A stretch of DNA of 64,000 bases from positions 268,598-332,597 of the forward strand of contig NZ_CYGY02000032.1 in assembly GCF_900007165.1 (NCBI RefSeq), in the 5' to 3' direction. Below the pieces are notes generated by a model. It saw nothing but the letters and a program-made list of their open reading frames with translations. It searched no databases and was not told where the DNA came from. Positions 16,404 to 24,926 of this stretch are shown here, piece after piece; the first letter of the stretch is position 1; every line of letters starts with the position of its first letter. The DNA is from Paraburkholderia piptadeniae. Lineage in GTDB: Bacteria; Pseudomonadota; Gammaproteobacteria; Burkholderiales; Burkholderiaceae. The position numbers and the translations under genes were made by a program.

Positions 16404-16928
16404 TCAGCCGGCCATATTGAAAACGGAATTCGGACCTTTCGGCACCACGCGCGGCTCGACGGCGGGCGCTTCGGTGCGCCGGTCGCGCAGCACGGCCGTC
16501 GCACCTTCGCGCGAGCGCTGCTGGTCGACCAGGTCTTTCAGGGAAACGGAGTCGAGATACTCGACCATCTTCTGGTTCAGCGTCGACCACAGTTCGTGCG
16601 TCATGCAGTGGCCGTCGTGATGCTTCGTGCCCTCGCACGAGCCCTTGCCGCCGCACTGCGTGGCATCGAGCGGCTCGTCGACGGCGATGATGATGTCCGC
16701 CACCGTCACATCCTCGGCGCGGCGCGCGAGGTTGTAGCCGCCGCCCGGCCCGCGCACGGATTCGACGATCTCGTGCCGGCGCAGCTTGCCGAACAGCTGC
16801 TCGAGGTAGGACAAGGAGATGTGTTGGCGCTGGCTGATACCCGCAAGCGTCACCGGGCCCTGCTCCTGGCGCAAAGCCAGGTCGATCATCGCCGTGACGG
16901 CGAAACGGCCTTTCGTGGTGAGTCTCAT
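16404..16928 (-). CDS. iscR: Fe-S-responsive transcription factor IscR (Rrf2 family)
   Basis: 174 residues from the ATG at 16928 (MRLTTKGRFAVTAMIDLAL). Rrf2 winged-helix repressor; with a [2Fe-2S] cluster it represses its own operon. Cluster ligands appear at C92 and C98 (QCGGKGSCEG) and then C108 and H111 (HCMTHELW); E. coli has C104/H107, so there is a four-residue insertion between the second and third cysteines. The C-terminal extension (about 140-174) is longer than in E. coli. Tandem type-1-like IscR operators and a sigma70 promoter lie just upstream. First gene of isc. Confidence 0.95.
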   Translation of the reverse strand: MRLTTKGRFAVTAMIDLALRQEQGPVTLAGISQRQHISLSYLEQLFGKLRRHEIVESVRGPGGGYNLARRAEDVTVADIIIAVDEPLDATQCGGKGSCEGTKHHDGHCMTHELWSTLNQKMVEYLDSVSLKDLVDQQRSREGATAVLRDRRTEAPAVEPRVVPKGPNSVFNMAG

Positions 16929-16945
16929 ATGTGGTGGGAACCGCA

Positions 16946-16970
16946 ATTCTCGACAAGTTTGGTCAAGTAT
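16946..16970 (-). promoter_or_regulatory. Proximal IscR type-1-like operator
   Basis: On the minus strand a 25-bp site begins ATACTTGACCAAACTTGTC. It agrees at about 21 of 25 positions with the type-1 IscR consensus as I recall it (ATASYYGACTRWWWYAGTCR plus RSTAT). It covers part of the -10 and the predicted transcription start of iscR, a repression position. Confidence 0.75.
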
Positions 16971-16993
16971 AAATACATGACGAATTTAGTCAA
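16966..16993 (-). promoter_or_regulatory. Sigma70 promoter of the isc operon
   Basis: Minus-strand TTGACT (16993-16988), a 16-bp spacer and TATACT (16971-16966). Predicted transcription start near 16959, giving a leader of about 30 nt before iscR. The -35 is inside the distal IscR-like site and the -10 is at the edge of the proximal one. Confidence 0.8.
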
Positions 16994-16997
16994 GTAT
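16973..16997 (-). promoter_or_regulatory. Distal IscR type-1-like operator
   Basis: On the minus strand a 25-bp site begins ATACTTGACTAAATTCGTC and ends TGTAT, about 23 of 25 matches to the type-1 IscR consensus. Its centre is 27 bp from that of the proximal site, so the two lie nearly end to end. Confidence 0.8.
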
Positions 16998-17038
16998 CCC
17001 CGGCGTGATTTGGGTCATTCGCTTAACGAAAACTTTTG

Positions 17039-17566
17039 TTACACGGTCAATTGGGGCCGAAGTGCCGCGATGAGACCACGACAGGCGGCTTCGCATTGGT
17101 CCAGCACGATTTCGAAGCCCTCGCCGCCCCCGAAGTAGGGGTCGACGACTTCGCGTGTATCGAAACCTGGCGCAACTTTTTCCACTTCACGCGCGGCCGG
17201 CGCGTCCGTGTCCGTCGCAAATTCCATCAGCAGACGAATCTTGTCCTGCTGCGCTGGCGGACAGATCTGTTTGAGCGCCGCGACATTCTTGTCGTCCATC
17301 GCGATCATCAGATCGAAGCGCTCGAAATCGGCGGCGGTGATCTGCCGTCCACGAAATGTCGACAAATCGTAACCGCGGCTTTTGGCTGCACGCTGCGCGC
17401 GCTCGTCCGGCGCTTCGCCGATGTGCCAGTCGCCCGTGCCCGCCGAATCGACGATCACGTGATCAGTCAGCTTCGCCTCGGCCAGCATGTGCCGCATGAC
17501 GCCTTCCGCAGTCGGGGAACGGCAGATGTTCCCAAGGCAAACGAAGCAGATGGCGACGGTATTCAT
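17039..17566 (-). CDS. Low-molecular-weight protein-tyrosine phosphatase
   Basis: 175 residues. The P-loop CLGNICRS (C10-X5-R16) sits at the N-terminus and the general-acid aspartate D142 is in VVDPYFGG, both in the expected LMW-PTP positions. The family dephosphorylates tyrosine-phosphorylated proteins; in exopolysaccharide clusters it pairs with a tyrosine kinase, but no kinase or polysaccharide gene is nearby. It ends only 110 bp upstream of iscR on the same strand, with the iscR promoter in the gap, so read-through into isc is possible. Substrate unknown. Confidence 0.92.
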   Translation of the reverse strand: MNTVAICFVCLGNICRSPTAEGVMRHMLAEAKLTDHVIVDSAGTGDWHIGEAPDERAQRAAKSRGYDLSTFRGRQITAADFERFDLMIAMDDKNVAALKQICPPAQQDKIRLLMEFATDTDAPAAREVEKVAPGFDTREVVDPYFGGGEGFEIVLDQCEAACRGLIAALRPQLTV

Positions 17567-17669
17567 CGATGGCTGAGCGGCCCAGCCGCATATGTCATAA
17601 AAGGTGAAACGGTGCCGCGATTATACAAAGCCGTGCAAAATCACGCCGGCGTCTTGCCAGCCTTGCCGA

Positions 17670-17906
17670 TCAGAGCGGCTGTGCAGGCATGCGGGCGGCC
17701 GGGTGCATCGGAGCAACGGGCATCGACGCTTCGCCGCCGACGAATCCGTAAGACACCGTGCGCGCGAGTTCCGCCGACACGCGCTCGGCAGCGAGCGGCG
17801 ACTGCGACGATTGCGCACCCGCGTCGTTGTACAGATGCAGGTACGCAGCGACCGCGAGCGGCACGATGATTGCCCAAGGCCAATACACCGATATTTTCTT
17901 TTTCAT
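17670..17906 (-). CDS. Small membrane or exported protein, unknown
   Basis: 78 residues: a basic MKKK start, a hydrophobic stretch (about 10-24, PWAIIVPLAVAAYLHL) and a small P/A-rich C-terminal part. A GAGAG sequence is 10-14 nt upstream of the start. It could be a signal-anchored small protein; no homologue is recognised by eye. It lies between the phosphatase gene and a divergent lipoprotein gene. Confidence 0.45.
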   Translation of the reverse strand: MKKKISVYWPWAIIVPLAVAAYLHLYNDAGAQSSQSPLAAERVSAELARTVSYGFVGGEASMPVAPMHPAARMPAQPL

Positions 17907-18177
17907 GATGTCGTTCTCTCAAAGCGGGCCGAGGTGCACAGGCGCACTTTGCCCAGTGGAAATGATAGATGAGGGCGCAATCCGGAAAAACCCACCCCAG
18001 GACAACGCTGCGTTGCAATTGGATGAACAGTCGGACCACTGACCAATTTGCAGCTGCCGGCTTGCGCCTTTCGGGAGCCGAAAGAAATCCTTACAAAAGC
18101 ACACACAGGTAATACTCAGCTGGCGCTACAAATGACGTATGGGCAATGTGCCTCTTGTCTGTCTGTCTAACACTCAA

Positions 18178-18654
18178 ATGAAACGTCTTATTCCTTCTCT
18201 CGCACCCATTGCCGCAGTTGTCTGCGTGGCCGCCGCACTCGGTGGCTGTGCCGCCTATCCGTATGGCGGAGCGCCCGCCTATGGCTACAGCGATGGCTAC
18301 TACGACCCGTACGGCGCGCCAGTGTACGGCTATGCCGAGCCGCCCGTGCAATCGAGCCTGTTCCTCGGCTTCGGCGGTGGCGGTTATTCACGCGACTACG
18401 ATCACCGTCACTGGGGCGGCTGGGGCGATCGTGGCCATGATCACGATCGAGGAAACGGGAACGATCACCGTGGACCGAACGGCGGCGGCGCGCCGCATGG
18501 GCCGCCACCGCAAGCGAACAACCCGCCGATGAACGCGGGCGGCGGCGGGCACGGCGCCCGGCCACCCGTTCAGGCGGGTGGGGGGCAACCGCAAGGTGGC
18601 AGCCGGGGTGGAGGAGATCGCAGAGCAGGCGGCCAAACCAGCACCTGGCACTGA
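18178..18654 (+). CDS. Putative lipoprotein, glycine/histidine/proline-rich
   Basis: 158 residues from the ATG at 18178. Signal peptide MKRLIPSLAPIAAVVCVAAA followed by lipobox LGGC with C24 as the lipidated cysteine. The mature part is low-complexity: Y/G/P-rich (about 25-70), a D/H/R/N-rich stretch (about 78-105) and a G/P/Q-rich tail. Such proteins are common in Burkholderiales and remain uncharacterised. Upstream ATGs in frame (18139) would hide the signal peptide. A bidirectional-looking hairpin follows before the convergent lutB. Confidence 0.7.
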   Translation: MKRLIPSLAPIAAVVCVAAALGGCAAYPYGGAPAYGYSDGYYDPYGAPVYGYAEPPVQSSLFLGFGGGGYSRDYDHRHWGGWGDRGHDHDRGNGNDHRGPNGGGAPHGPPPQANNPPMNAGGGGHGARPPVQAGGGQPQGGSRGGGDRRAGGQTSTWH

Positions 18655-18696
18655 CGGACGCCTGCCAACAGGCTTCCATCCACGGCCAAAGAACAA

Positions 18697-18726
18697 GAGG
18701 CTGCATCGCTCAGGCGATGCAGCCTC
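18697..18726. terminator. Terminator hairpin between the lipoprotein gene and lutB
   Basis: A 13-bp perfect stem (GAGGCTGCATCGC / GCGATGCAGCCTC) with a TCAG loop lies between two convergent genes; the plus-strand tail is T/C-rich rather than a pure T-run. Confidence 0.7.
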
Positions 18727-18781
18727 TCTCTGTTGATGCCTTCGATGCCAGTGGCGATGCCTTCGACAAGCAGGCAGCCCG

Positions 18782-20194
18782 CTATCCGATATGCGTCTTG
18801 CTCGCGGCATACAGCTCGCGGAACGTGCGCCCGACGGGCGCGGGCATCTCGCGCGTATTCGTCCAGCCTGCGCCGAGCGGCAACTTCGCGATCGACTTCC
18901 TGCTGCCGCCCATCCGCTCCAGGATTCGCACGCCGAGCTTCGTGAACAGTCCATAAGCGGTCGGGTGCATCGCGAGATAGCCCCAGACGGCGAGCCCGAA
19001 CCGCTCCTGCCACGGCCGCAGGTGACGCTCCATCTGCCGCTCGCGCAGCTTGCGCAGCAGGTCCGACAGCGGGATGCCGACGGGACACACGCTATTGCAT
19101 TCGCCGCAGAGCGTCGCGGCCTGCGGCAGGTCGAGCGCCTTCTCGATGCCCACGTAGCTCGGCGTCAGCACCGAGCCCATCGGCCCCGGATAGACCCAGC
19201 CGTACGTGTGGCCGCCGACCTTCTGATACACCGGGCAGTGGTTCATGCACGCGCCGCATCGGATACAGCGCAGCATCTCCTGAAAGTCGCCGCCGATCAG
19301 CCCGGTGCGCCCGCCATCGACGAGCACCACGTACATATGCTCCGGCCCGTCCTGATCGTCCGCGGCGCGCGGCCCCGTCAGCACGGAGAAATAATTGGAG
19401 ATGTCCTGACCCGTCGCCGAGCGCGGCAGCAGACGCATGGCCGTTGCGAGATCCTCGAGCGTCGGCAGCACTTTCTCGATGCCCGTGACCGCGACGTGCA
19501 CGCGCGGCATCACCGTGCACATACCCTCGTTGCCCTCGTTGGTCACGAGCGCGACCGAGCCCGTTTCCGCGATCACGAAGTTGCCGCCCGTCACGCCCAT
19601 GTCGGCCGTCATGAAATGAGGACGCAGCATCTCGCGCGCTTCGCGCGTCATGTCGGGAATTTCGGTCAGGCGCGGCCGCTGGTGCGTTTTCGCGAAAAGA
19701 TCGGCGATCTCTTCCTTGTCCTTGTGGACGACGGGCGCAATGATGTGGCTCGGCGGCTCGTTGTCGTTGATCTGCAGGATGTATTCGCCGAGATCGGTTT
19801 CGATCGACTGCACGCCCATCTGTCCGAGCACCTCGTTCAGGCGCATTTCCTCGGACACCATCGACTTCGTCTTGATCACCTTCTTCACATCGTGCTTGCG
19901 CGCGATATCGGCGACGAGCTTCGCGGCGTCCTGTGTCGTCTCGGCGAACAGAACCGTGACACCGCGCCGCGTCGCCTCGCGCTCGAACGTTTCGAGCCAG
20001 ACGTCGAGGTTCTCCAGCGCGCGGTCGCGGCGCTCCTTGAGCGCGGCGCGCGTCGCCGGAAAGTCGATCGCGGTCATCGCCGACGCACGCGCCGACACGA
20101 ATTTCGTCGACAGCTTGGTCAGATTCTGCTGAAGGCGCTGGTCGGCGAGTTTCTGGCCCGCGCGCGCCTTGAACTGCATCGTTTGGACTTGCAT
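18782..20194 (-). CDS. lutB: L-lactate oxidation iron-sulfur protein LutB (LldF/YkgF family)
   Basis: 470 residues. Part of the LutABC L-lactate dehydrogenase complex that feeds electrons from lactate oxidation to the respiratory chain. N-terminal LUD domain (TADMGVTGGNFVIAETGSVAL) followed by two 4Fe-4S motifs, CIRCGACMNHCPVYQ and CGECNSVCPVGIP. I start at 20194 (MQVQTMQFKA), which has AAGG 7 nt upstream; 20179 is an alternative. It is 83 bp downstream of lutA. The third subunit gene, lutC, does not follow: the next thing downstream is a terminator and a convergent lipoprotein gene. Confidence 0.93.
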   Translation of the reverse strand: MQVQTMQFKARAGQKLADQRLQQNLTKLSTKFVSARASAMTAIDFPATRAALKERRDRALENLDVWLETFEREATRRGVTVLFAETTQDAAKLVADIARKHDVKKVIKTKSMVSEEMRLNEVLGQMGVQSIETDLGEYILQINDNEPPSHIIAPVVHKDKEEIADLFAKTHQRPRLTEIPDMTREAREMLRPHFMTADMGVTGGNFVIAETGSVALVTNEGNEGMCTVMPRVHVAVTGIEKVLPTLEDLATAMRLLPRSATGQDISNYFSVLTGPRAADDQDGPEHMYVVLVDGGRTGLIGGDFQEMLRCIRCGACMNHCPVYQKVGGHTYGWVYPGPMGSVLTPSYVGIEKALDLPQAATLCGECNSVCPVGIPLSDLLRKLRERQMERHLRPWQERFGLAVWGYLAMHPTAYGLFTKLGVRILERMGGSRKSIAKLPLGAGWTNTREMPAPVGRTFRELYAASKTHIG

Positions 20195-20277
20195 GACGGC
20201 CTTGGGGATCGGGTTATCGATGTTGACTGCCAGCTGCTGACTGCCTTGACTGCATGGCTCTGGCCAGAATGCGTGGC

Positions 20278-21000
20278 TTACGCGTCGCCCGCCAGCACCT
20301 GCGCGATGTGCAGCACGCGCGTGGTCGTATCGCCCGTGCGGCGCAGGCGCCCTTCGATGTTCAGCATGCAGCCGAGGTCGCCGAGCACGACAGTATTCGC
20401 GCCGCTTGCCTGGATGTTGCCGCATTTCTCGTCGACGATCGCCGTCGAGATATCGCCGAACTTCAGCGCGAAGGTGCCGCCGAAGCCGCAGCAGTGCTCG
20501 CAGTTCTTCATCTCGGTCACGGCGACGCCCGCCTGCGCGAGCAGCGCACGCGGCTGCTGCTTGACGCCCAGTTCGCGCAGCCCCGAACACGAATCGTGGT
20601 ACGTGACAGGCCCCCTGAACTCACCTGGCGTCAGCTCGACCTTCGCGACGGTGGCTAGAAAATCGGTCAGCTCGTAGACCTTCGGACGCAGACGCCCGAA
20701 GCGGCCCATCAACTCGGGATCGTCCGCGAAAAGATCGCCGTAGTGCGTGCGGATCATGCCGCCGCACGACCCCGACGGCACGACCACGTAATCGTACTGC
20801 TCGAACTCGCGCAGCGTCTTTTCCGCGAGATCGCGCGCAATGCGGCGGTCCCCGGAGTTGTACGCCGGCTGCCCGCAACACGTTTGCGCCGGCGGCACGA
20901 AGACTTCGAAGCCTGCGCGCTCGATCAGCTTGATCGCGGAAAAGCCGATTTCGGGGCGCATCAGATCGATCAGGCAGGTGACGAAAAAACCGACTCGCAT
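20278..21000 (-). CDS. lutA: L-lactate oxidation protein LutA (YkgE family, CCG-domain)
   Basis: 240 residues, full length. Two cysteine-rich CCG domains typical of heterodisulfide-reductase-like subunits: QTCCGQPAYNSGD (about residue 40) and CEHCCGFGGTFALKFGDIS, with a CSGL segment in between. Works with LutB (and normally LutC) in L-lactate oxidation. It is divergent from an IclR-family regulator across about 200 bp, which suggests that regulator as a controller. Confidence 0.92.
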   Translation of the reverse strand: MRVGFFVTCLIDLMRPEIGFSAIKLIERAGFEVFVPPAQTCCGQPAYNSGDRRIARDLAEKTLREFEQYDYVVVPSGSCGGMIRTHYGDLFADDPELMGRFGRLRPKVYELTDFLATVAKVELTPGEFRGPVTYHDSCSGLRELGVKQQPRALLAQAGVAVTEMKNCEHCCGFGGTFALKFGDISTAIVDEKCGNIQASGANTVVLGDLGCMLNIEGRLRRTGDTTTRVLHIAQVLAGDA

Positions 21001-21200
21001 GAGTGCTCCTCCGGGTAAACGTCCCTGATTATCCGCTGTTTGGCGCGCAATACCAACGCGTGACGGCCCCTACGCGCAATGAACCCGCAATGCGCCACAC
21101 GACGCCGCGACCCGACGACAATTTCGACCGGCGTTCGCTTTTTTCACAATACGAGATACAATCGGTTTTCCGCTGTTTGACGCGTCAACCGTCTAGTCTT

Positions 21201-22010
21201 ATGAGCGACACGAACCCGGACCCCAAAACCTCGATCCAGGTGATCGAGCGCATGATGCGCCTGCTGGACGCCCTCGCCGCGCACAGCGATCCCGTCAGTC
21301 TGAAGGAGCTCGCGCAGCGCACCGATCTTCACCCCTCCACTGCCCACCGAATCCTGAACGACATGGTGACGTGCAGGCTCGTGGACCGTTCGGACCCCGG
21401 CACTTACCGCCTCGGCATGCGGCTGCTGGAACTCGGCAATCTCGTGAAAGCGCGCCTGTCGGTGCGCGACGCCGCGCTGATGCCGATGCGCGAGCTGCAT
21501 CGGCTGACGGGGCAGACCGTGAACCTGTCGGTGCGCCAAGGCGACGAGATCGTCTATATCGAACGCGCCTACTCCGAACGCTCGGGCATGCAGGTCGTGC
21601 GCGCGATCGGCGGCCGCGCGCCGCTGCATCTGACCTCTGTCGGCAAGCTCTTCCTCGCCGCGGACGAATCGACCCGCGTGCGCGCGTATGCGACGCGCAC
21701 GGGTCTGTCCGGCCATACGCAGAACAGCATCACCGATCTCGCGAAGCTCGAACGCGAGCTGTTGCACGTGCGCCAGCAGGCGTGCGCGCGCGACAACGAG
21801 GAACTGGAACTGGGCGTGCGCTGCATCGCGGCGGGCATCTACGACGATACGGGCAAGCTGGTCGCGGGCCTGTCGCTTTCCGCGCCCGCAGACCGGCTAC
21901 AGGATTCGTGGCTCGGTCAGTTGAGCAAGACGGCGCTTGTGATTTCCGAATCGCTCGGCTATCACCCACAGGAGCAACAGGCGGCTGCATCGTCGGCGCA
22001 GTCCGCGTAA
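21201..22010 (+). CDS. IclR-family transcriptional regulator
   Basis: 269 residues from the ATG at 21201 (MSDTNPDPKTSIQVIERMM). N-terminal winged helix-turn-helix (SLKELAQRTDLHPSTAHRIL, about residues 35-54) and a C-terminal IclR effector domain, with the family segment HLTSVGKLFLA. The ligand is unknown. Divergence from lutAB suggests control of lactate use, though Lut genes are more often regulated by LutR/GntR types. A TACAAT at 21157-21162 could be its -10. Confidence 0.9.
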   Translation: MSDTNPDPKTSIQVIERMMRLLDALAAHSDPVSLKELAQRTDLHPSTAHRILNDMVTCRLVDRSDPGTYRLGMRLLELGNLVKARLSVRDAALMPMRELHRLTGQTVNLSVRQGDEIVYIERAYSERSGMQVVRAIGGRAPLHLTSVGKLFLAADESTRVRAYATRTGLSGHTQNSITDLAKLERELLHVRQQACARDNEELELGVRCIAAGIYDDTGKLVAGLSLSAPADRLQDSWLGQLSKTALVISESLGYHPQEQQAAASSAQSA

Positions 22011-22051
22011 TTTACGTCTTGCGGCGTCAAGCTCTCTGAATCGACGCAATC

Positions 22052-22079
22052 AAAAAGCCCCGCATCAGCGGGGCTTTTT
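22052..22079. terminator. Bidirectional terminator between iclR and pbpG
   Basis: Stem AAAAAGCCCCGC / GCGGGGCTTTTT with an ATCA loop and T-runs on both strands; it separates two convergent genes. Confidence 0.93.
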
Positions 22080-22108
22080 GTCGTGTTTCGTCGGAAGGAG
22101 GCCTGCGC

Positions 22109-23275
22109 TCAGGTGCCCGCGCCGTTGGCATCCGCGCTCGTGATGCGCTGTTCGCCGCCGTTGTCGAGCCACGTGCGCAGACGCTGCGCATCGGCGAAAC
22201 GCGAGTACTTGCCCGACGAGTCGAGCAGCACCAGGATCATCGGGCGATCGTGAATGGTCGCCTGCATCACGAGGCACTCGCCCGCTTCGTTGATGAAGCC
22301 CGTCTTCTGCAGGCCGATATCCCACGACGAGTTGCGCACCAGCGCATTCGTGCTGTTGTACGCGATCGTGCGCTTGCCCGTGTACACGTCGTAGCTGCGA
22401 TCCGTCGAGAACCTGCGGATCATCGGGTACTGATACGCGGCATTGACCATCTTCACGAGATCGCGGGCGCTCGCCACGTTCTGGCTCGTCAGGCCCGTCG
22501 GGTTCTCGAAGTGCGTGTCGGTCATGCCGAGCGCCTTCGCCTTCGCGTTCATCGCCGCCATGAAAGCGGGACGGCCGCCCGGGAAATAGCGCGACAACGC
22601 GGCCGCGGCGCGGTTTTCCGACGCCATCAGCGCGATATGCAACATGTCTTCACGCGAGAGCACAGAGCCGACGGACAGACGCGAGCCCGTGTTCTTCTCG
22701 TAGTCGCGGTCTTCGTCCGTGACTTCGATCTGCTCGGTCATCGGCGCCTTCGAATCGAGCACGACCATCGCCGTCATCAGCTTCGTGATCGACGCGATGG
22801 GCACGACCGCGCGCGAGTTCTTGTCGAACAGCGTCTCAGACGTGTTCTGGTCGACGACGTAAGCGACACTCGAGCGCAGCATCAGCGCGTCCGGCGTGTC
22901 GTGCAACCCGAACGCCGTGCCGACGGACGGCTGACGCGGCTCGAACGCGACACGGCGAACGGCCGTGTGATGCCGGCCGTTCATCGTGTACGCGACACGG
23001 CGCTTCTTCGCAACGGGACGGGATTCTTCGTCGTTAGAGACGGCCGCCGCCTTCACGGCTTTCGACGACTGGCTGGAGACCTTCTCGGCAGCCGCCTTTT
23101 TGGACGACTTCTTGCCTGCTTTCGCGGCTTTGGCGGGCGCCGTGGCGGACGCGGCGAACGCGTCGACGGGTGCGGCAAAGGCCGCTGCGATGACCACCGA
23201 GGCAGCCACCGACAGAGCGGTGCCGAGCGCCGCGCCGTGCATCACTTTTAGTGACGAAAACATGTCGGTTTTCAT
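22109..23275 (-). CDS. pbpG: D-alanyl-D-alanine endopeptidase (PBP7/PbpG family)
   Basis: 388 residues from the ATG at 23275. Peptidase family S11: signal peptide to about residue 43, then an unusual basic A/K/S-rich linker (44-95), and a catalytic domain with SITK (S162-K165), SEN (S219-N221) and KTG (K324-G326). Periplasmic; cuts D-Ala-mDAP cross-links in peptidoglycan. The basic linker is longer than in E. coli PbpG and could interact with the wall or DNA-like polymers. The weak ribosome site makes the start less certain; a second ATG (MFSSLK) lies four codons downstream. Confidence 0.9.
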   Translation of the reverse strand: MKTDMFSSLKVMHGAALGTALSVAASVVIAAAFAAPVDAFAASATAPAKAAKAGKKSSKKAAAEKVSSQSSKAVKAAAVSNDEESRPVAKKRRVAYTMNGRHHTAVRRVAFEPRQPSVGTAFGLHDTPDALMLRSSVAYVVDQNTSETLFDKNSRAVVPIASITKLMTAMVVLDSKAPMTEQIEVTDEDRDYEKNTGSRLSVGSVLSREDMLHIALMASENRAAAALSRYFPGGRPAFMAAMNAKAKALGMTDTHFENPTGLTSQNVASARDLVKMVNAAYQYPMIRRFSTDRSYDVYTGKRTIAYNSTNALVRNSSWDIGLQKTGFINEAGECLVMQATIHDRPMILVLLDSSGKYSRFADAQRLRTWLDNGGEQRITSADANGAGT

Positions 23276-23882
23276 TGGTGTTCTGGTTGGGAGCGGCGAG
23301 AGAGTTTTCGCCAGTGTAGTAAAACAGTTAAAAATTAGCAATATTAAGCACTTATCGCCCTTCCTTAAACCAAGTTGTCAGGCTCCGTTAAGAAAGACAA
23401 TAAGCCAAGGGTGCGCCATCGAAAATGCCAATGACACACCGGCACGTCGCCACTGCCTTGCCACTGAACGGGACTCACTCGATCAGCATATCGGCATATT
23501 TGACACAAACTTGATCAGGGGAAGTACGGTCGCGTACGGTAGAGAATCAATCGACCCGCAAACGTCCCGGAACGTGTTGCCTACCGCACCCGATGCGCGT
23601 TTCGCAGACACCGCAAGCCGCTCGATTTTTAAGCGCCTACTGGGAACAGCACATCGCGCTTTCGACCGGAATGGACTTTTAACGTTCCGCTACGGTTTTC
23701 GGTTTACCTGAGAATTTTACCTTTTCGACCAAAAATGCGCCGCTGGCACGCCACCGCCTTTCGCGGCTTGGGAGAGCGCGTATTTTGCGGCACCACATCA
23801 GTGCAAACCCTAGTGTGCGGGCGCTTCACCAGAATGTCATAAACGCTACATAACCTGCTGTTTTAGCGGCAATTTTTATGCG

Positions 23883-23897
23883 TTGTGCGTTGCACAA
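23883..23897. promoter_or_regulatory. Palindrome TTGTGCGTTGCACAA upstream of phaP (PhaR-like site)
   Basis: A perfect 6-bp-arm palindrome containing TGC-N3-GCA, the core reported for PhaR operators in Paracoccus. It sits 9 bp upstream of the -35 of phaP. A second TGC-N3-GCA (TGCGACGCA) is at 23946-23954, about 12 nt after the -10. PhaR represses phasin genes until polyhydroxyalkanoate is present; the assignment here is inference from the motif and the neighbour. Confidence 0.55.
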
Positions 23898-23905
23898 AAT
23901 AGTTC

Positions 23906-23933
23906 TTGACTTCCATCAGAGCCGTCCTAAAAT
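23906..23933 (+). promoter_or_regulatory. Sigma70 promoter of phaP
   Basis: TTGACT (23906-23911), a 16-bp spacer and TAAAAT (23928-23933). The predicted start near 23940 gives a leader of about 105 nt before phaP. Confidence 0.75.
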
Positions 23934-24044
23934 GGGAACCGTTGCTGCGACGCACAACGCACTGCGGACCAGCGAACCCATCACGATCTGCAGTTAACCC
24001 AACTCGGTCCGCGATAGACGGGCCGGAAATCCAGGAGCGTAAAC

Positions 24045-24629
24045 ATGACTCTGCTGACCCCTGAGCAATTCGCCGCAGCGCAGAAGGCCAATCTTGAAAC
24101 CCTGTTCGGCCTGACCTCGAAGGCATTCGAAGGCGTCGAAAAGCTGGTCGAGCTGAATCTGCAAGTCGTCAAGTCGACGATCGCTGAAAGCCAGGAAAAC
24201 GCACAACGCGCGCTGTCGGTGAAGGACGCGCAAGAACTGCTCGCGCTGCAAGCGGGCCTGACGCAGCCGGTGGCAGAGAAGGTTCTGTCGTATGGCCGTC
24301 ACCTGTACGAAATCGCATCGGCTACGCAAGCTGAATTCGCACGCGTCGCTGAAGCTCAATACGAAGAGCAGAACAAGAAGGTGCAAGCGCTCGTCGAGAA
24401 CGTCGCGAAGAACGCACCGGCTGGTTCGGAAACGGCTGTCGCCGTGATCAAGTCGGCCATCACGGCCGCTAATACGACGTACGAAACGGTTCACAAGGCA
24501 ACGAAGCAGGCTGTCGAAATCGCTGAAAGCAACTTCAACGCGGCTGCAACGGCTGCATCGAAGGCCGCTTCGCAAGCTGCCGCTCAGGCTTCGCGTACGG
24601 CAGCATCGGCCAAGAAGGCTGCTGTCTAA
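24045..24629 (+). CDS. phaP: Phasin (polyhydroxyalkanoate granule protein)
   Basis: 194 residues. Phasin_2-type: PEQFAAAQKANLETLFGLT at the N-terminus, a central amphipathic helical region and an Ala/Lys-rich C-terminal tail (AASKAASQAAAQASRTAASA) similar to histone-like tails. Coats PHA granules and is among the most abundant proteins in PHA-accumulating cells; the codon choice is strongly biased here and the promoter is strong, in line with high expression. Preceded by AGGAG 9-13 nt before the start. No other pha gene is in the window. Confidence 0.95.
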   Translation: MTLLTPEQFAAAQKANLETLFGLTSKAFEGVEKLVELNLQVVKSTIAESQENAQRALSVKDAQELLALQAGLTQPVAEKVLSYGRHLYEIASATQAEFARVAEAQYEEQNKKVQALVENVAKNAPAGSETAVAVIKSAITAANTTYETVHKATKQAVEIAESNFNAAATAASKAASQAAAQASRTAASAKKAAV

Positions 24630-24814
24630 GAATCAACGAAACGGTTTCAACGGATCGGGCCTCACCCGCGCCTGACGGATGCCCCATCATCCGTCGAGGC
24701 GCAGCCGCGAGAGACACTGTCGAAGTGACTGGCGGAACGGAATGGCGCCGCACGGTCAACGCTTCGGCGACCAGGCGGCCAGACGCTCCGATACGTTAAA
24801 CAGCGTATCGTTTC

Positions 24815-24838
24815 CCCGGCTCAGGCCGGGATTTTTTT
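24815..24838 (+). terminator. Terminator serving phaP
   Basis: Stem CCCGGC / GCCGGG with a TCAG loop followed by ATTTTTTT, about 185 nt after the phaP stop; the phaP mRNA therefore has a long 3' tail unless it is processed. Confidence 0.85.
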
Positions 24839-24926
24839 GCCCGCTCGCTGGGCGTTCGCTTCACCATCTGCTTCGTTTCGTGCAAATTCGCGACGGCGAA
24901 AATCGCGACACCGATGCGATACTCAT

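Larger units (their letters stand above)
23276..24044. other. Intergenic region between pbpG and phaP
   Basis: About 770 bp. The right part holds the phaP promoter and TGC-N3-GCA sites listed separately. In the left part (23276-23870) I see no gene, no terminator with a T-run and no convincing RNA. Confidence 0.5.
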
